Assembly (NCBI GenBank): GCA_945952355.1
Contig: CAMFIW010000218.1
Location: 1 to 5,708, forward strand
Direction of reading: 5' to 3'
Source of the DNA: an uncultured Phenylobacterium sp.
Lineage (GTDB): Bacteria > Pseudomonadota > Alphaproteobacteria > Caulobacterales > Caulobacteraceae
Length of the DNA stretch: 5,708 nucleotides
A program made the translations under genes and the position numbers. The notes under the pieces are model-generated. The model searched no databases, was not told where the DNA came from, and saw nothing but the letters and a program-made list of their open reading frames with translations. Shown here in pieces: positions 4,578-5,708 of this stretch. Numbering within the stretch: position 1 is the stretch's first letter; each line of letters opens with the position of its first letter.

Positions 4578-5708
4578 TTGAGCGACCAGACCACCGGCAC
4601 CCTCGACGCCGCCCTGGCCCAGGGTGGGCGCATGTTGTCGCGGCGGCCGGATCTCGCCGAGCAGCAGGCCCAGGCGATTCTCGAAGTCGCGCCGGGCCAT
4701 CCGGCCGCCGTGCTGCTGCTGGCCCAGGCGCGGAAAGGGCAGGGCGACCTGGCTGGGGCGCTGGCGCAGCTCGAGCCCCTGGCCGCCAGCCAGCCGCGCT
4801 GGGCGGCCGCACACCTGGAACTCGGGCTCGCGCGGGGTGAGACGGGCGACGGTGTCGGCGCGGTGCGGGCGCTGGACCACGCGACGCGGCTGAAGCCGGA
4901 TCTTTCCGAGGCCTGGGGCGCGCTGTCCGACCAGCGCCGGCTGCTGGGCGACGCGAAGGGCGCCGATGCGGCGCGCGCCAGGCAACTCGGCCTCGCCGCC
5001 AAGGACCCCGCCCTGCTGGAGGCCGGCGCGGCCCTGGTCGAGGGCAAGCTGGCGGTGGCCGAGCACCTGTTGCGCGATGTGCTGAAGGCGCGGCCCAATG
5101 AGGTCGCGGCGCTGCGCATGCTGGCCGAGGTGGCGACCCGGCTCGGGCGCTACGAGGACGCCGAGGCGATGCTGAGCCACTGCCTGGAGCTGGCGCCGGG
5201 ACTCGCGCTCGCCCGGCACAACCTCGCCGTCGTTCTCTATCGCCAGACCAAGGCCGCCGAGGCCCTGGCCGAGGTCGAGGCCCTGCTGGCGGAAGACCCG
5301 AAGAATCCCAGCCATCGCAACCTGCAGGCCGCCACACTCGGCCAACTCGGCGAATACGATCGGGCCATCGCCGTCTATGAGCGCCTGCTGAAGGACTATC
5401 CGGTCCAGCCGAAAGGCTGGATGAGCTTCGGCCACGCCCTGAAGACGGTCGGCCGGCAGGACGAGGCCGTCGCCGCCTACCGCAAGGCGCTGGAACAGAT
5501 GCCGAGCCTCGGCGAGGCGTGGTGGAGCCTGGCCAACCTGAAGACCGTGAAGTTCGGGCCGGCCGATCTCGCGGCCATGCGGAGCGCGCTGGAGCGCGGC
5601 GACCTGACCGACGAGGATCGCTTCCACCTGCAGTTCTCGCTGGGCAAGGCGCTGGAGGATGCGGGCGACTTCGCCGCGTCGTTCGAACAGTACGCGGCGG
5701 GCAACGCG
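4578..5708 (+). CDS. TPR-repeat protein, probable N-terminal part of a TPR sulfotransferase (runs off the right edge)
   Basis: The frame is open for 377 codons to the window edge. TTG 4578 is preferred because the residues after it (SDQTTGTLDAALAQGGRML) form a natural first helix leading into the repeats; the only in-frame stop nearby is at 4542-4544. ATG 4632, preceded by AGGGTGGG, is the alternative and would give a protein 18 residues shorter. About nine or ten 34-residue TPR-like units run from about residue 9 to the edge. The clearest are 174-207 (NEVAALRMLAEVATRLGRYE...), 208-241, 242-275 (GEYDRAIAVYERLLKDYP) and 276-310 (WMSFGHALKTVGRQDEAVAA). The segment 344-377 (LTDEDRFHLQFSLGKALEDA, then FAASFEQYAAGNA) resembles the linker before the Sulfotransfer_3 domain in TPR-containing sulfotransferases of Caulobacterales. 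That domain would start beyond the window and is not seen. No signal peptide or membrane span. The alternative is a TPR glycosyltransferase such as the FlmG type, which would fit the nearby pseudaminic acid genes. TPR protein certain; sulfotransferase probable. Confidence 0.75.
   Translation, partial: MSDQTTGTLDAALAQGGRMLSRRPDLAEQQAQAILEVAPGHPAAVLLLAQARKGQGDLAGALAQLEPLAASQPRWAAAHLELGLARGETGDGVGAVRALDHATRLKPDLSEAWGALSDQRRLLGDAKGADAARARQLGLAAKDPALLEAGAALVEGKLAVAEHLLRDVLKARPNEVAALRMLAEVATRLGRYEDAEAMLSHCLELAPGLALARHNLAVVLYRQTKAAEALAEVEALLAEDPKNPSHRNLQAATLGQLGEYDRAIAVYERLLKDYPVQPKGWMSFGHALKTVGRQDEAVAAYRKALEQMPSLGEAWWSLANLKTVKFGPADLAAMRSALERGDLTDEDRFHLQFSLGKALEDAGDFAASFEQYAAGNA

Noticed and set aside
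4552..4581. Nine-codon mini-ORF (MKFRPGPRA) ending in TTGA over the TPR start
   Set aside because: It could be a leader peptide close to the predicted transcription start, but nothing beyond chance overlap supports it, and there is no ribosome site.
3560..5627. Long - strand open frames (519, 432 and 294 aa) antisense to DUF2891 and the TPR gene
   Set aside because: Compositionally biased (Arg/Ala/Pro/Gly), overlapping each other and strong family-matching + genes; GC-rich shadows.
1..5708. CRISPR array, tRNA, rRNA, insertion sequence, att site or replication origin
   Set aside because: No regularly spaced direct repeats, cloverleaf sequence, transposase or integrase gene, or iteron/DnaA-box cluster was seen by reading both strands.

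Overview
The window is a GC-rich, densely coded stretch from an alphaproteobacterium, most likely Caulobacterales (Caulobacter/Phenylobacterium-like). That placement is inferred from codon bias, the gene families present and an intergenic palindrome of a style common in that group. No rRNA or taxonomic marker is present to confirm it. There is no mobile element, CRISPR array, tRNA or rRNA gene, and no gene-free stretch longer than about 210 bases.

Left part (1-1830): a nonulosonic-acid (pseudaminic acid) surface-sugar module. The 3' four fifths of a pseudaminic acid synthase gene (pseI) run in from the left edge on the + strand. A 54-base stretch of its 5' part (31-84) is scrambled and carries two in-frame stops, although the sequence on both sides matches the family. 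Convergent to it, on the - strand, lies a complete SpsF-type (COG1861) cytidylyltransferase. It is a candidate for the next step, CMP-activation of the sugar. A compound inverted repeat (about 966-1109) sits between the two convergent genes and probably terminates transcription from both sides.

Middle part (1907-4510): a tight three-gene + strand unit, divergent from the cytidylyltransferase across a 76-base gap. It encodes two integral membrane proteins, DUF969 (221 aa) and DUF979 (320 aa), overlapping by 4 bases (GTGA). A soluble DUF2891 protein (335 aa) follows, with a start 29 bases inside DUF979. None of the three families has a firmly assigned biochemical role that I know of. The arrangement suggests a two-component permease plus a cytosolic enzyme for the imported compound. 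Among the contents of this window it is the best candidate for an undescribed system.

Right part (4511-5708): a short gap with a possible promoter (TTGACA, with an inverted repeat filling the spacer) leads into a long TPR-repeat protein. It begins at a TTG codon and runs off the right edge after 377 codons. The last visible residues resemble the segment that precedes the catalytic domain in TPR-containing sulfotransferases, but that domain would lie outside the window.
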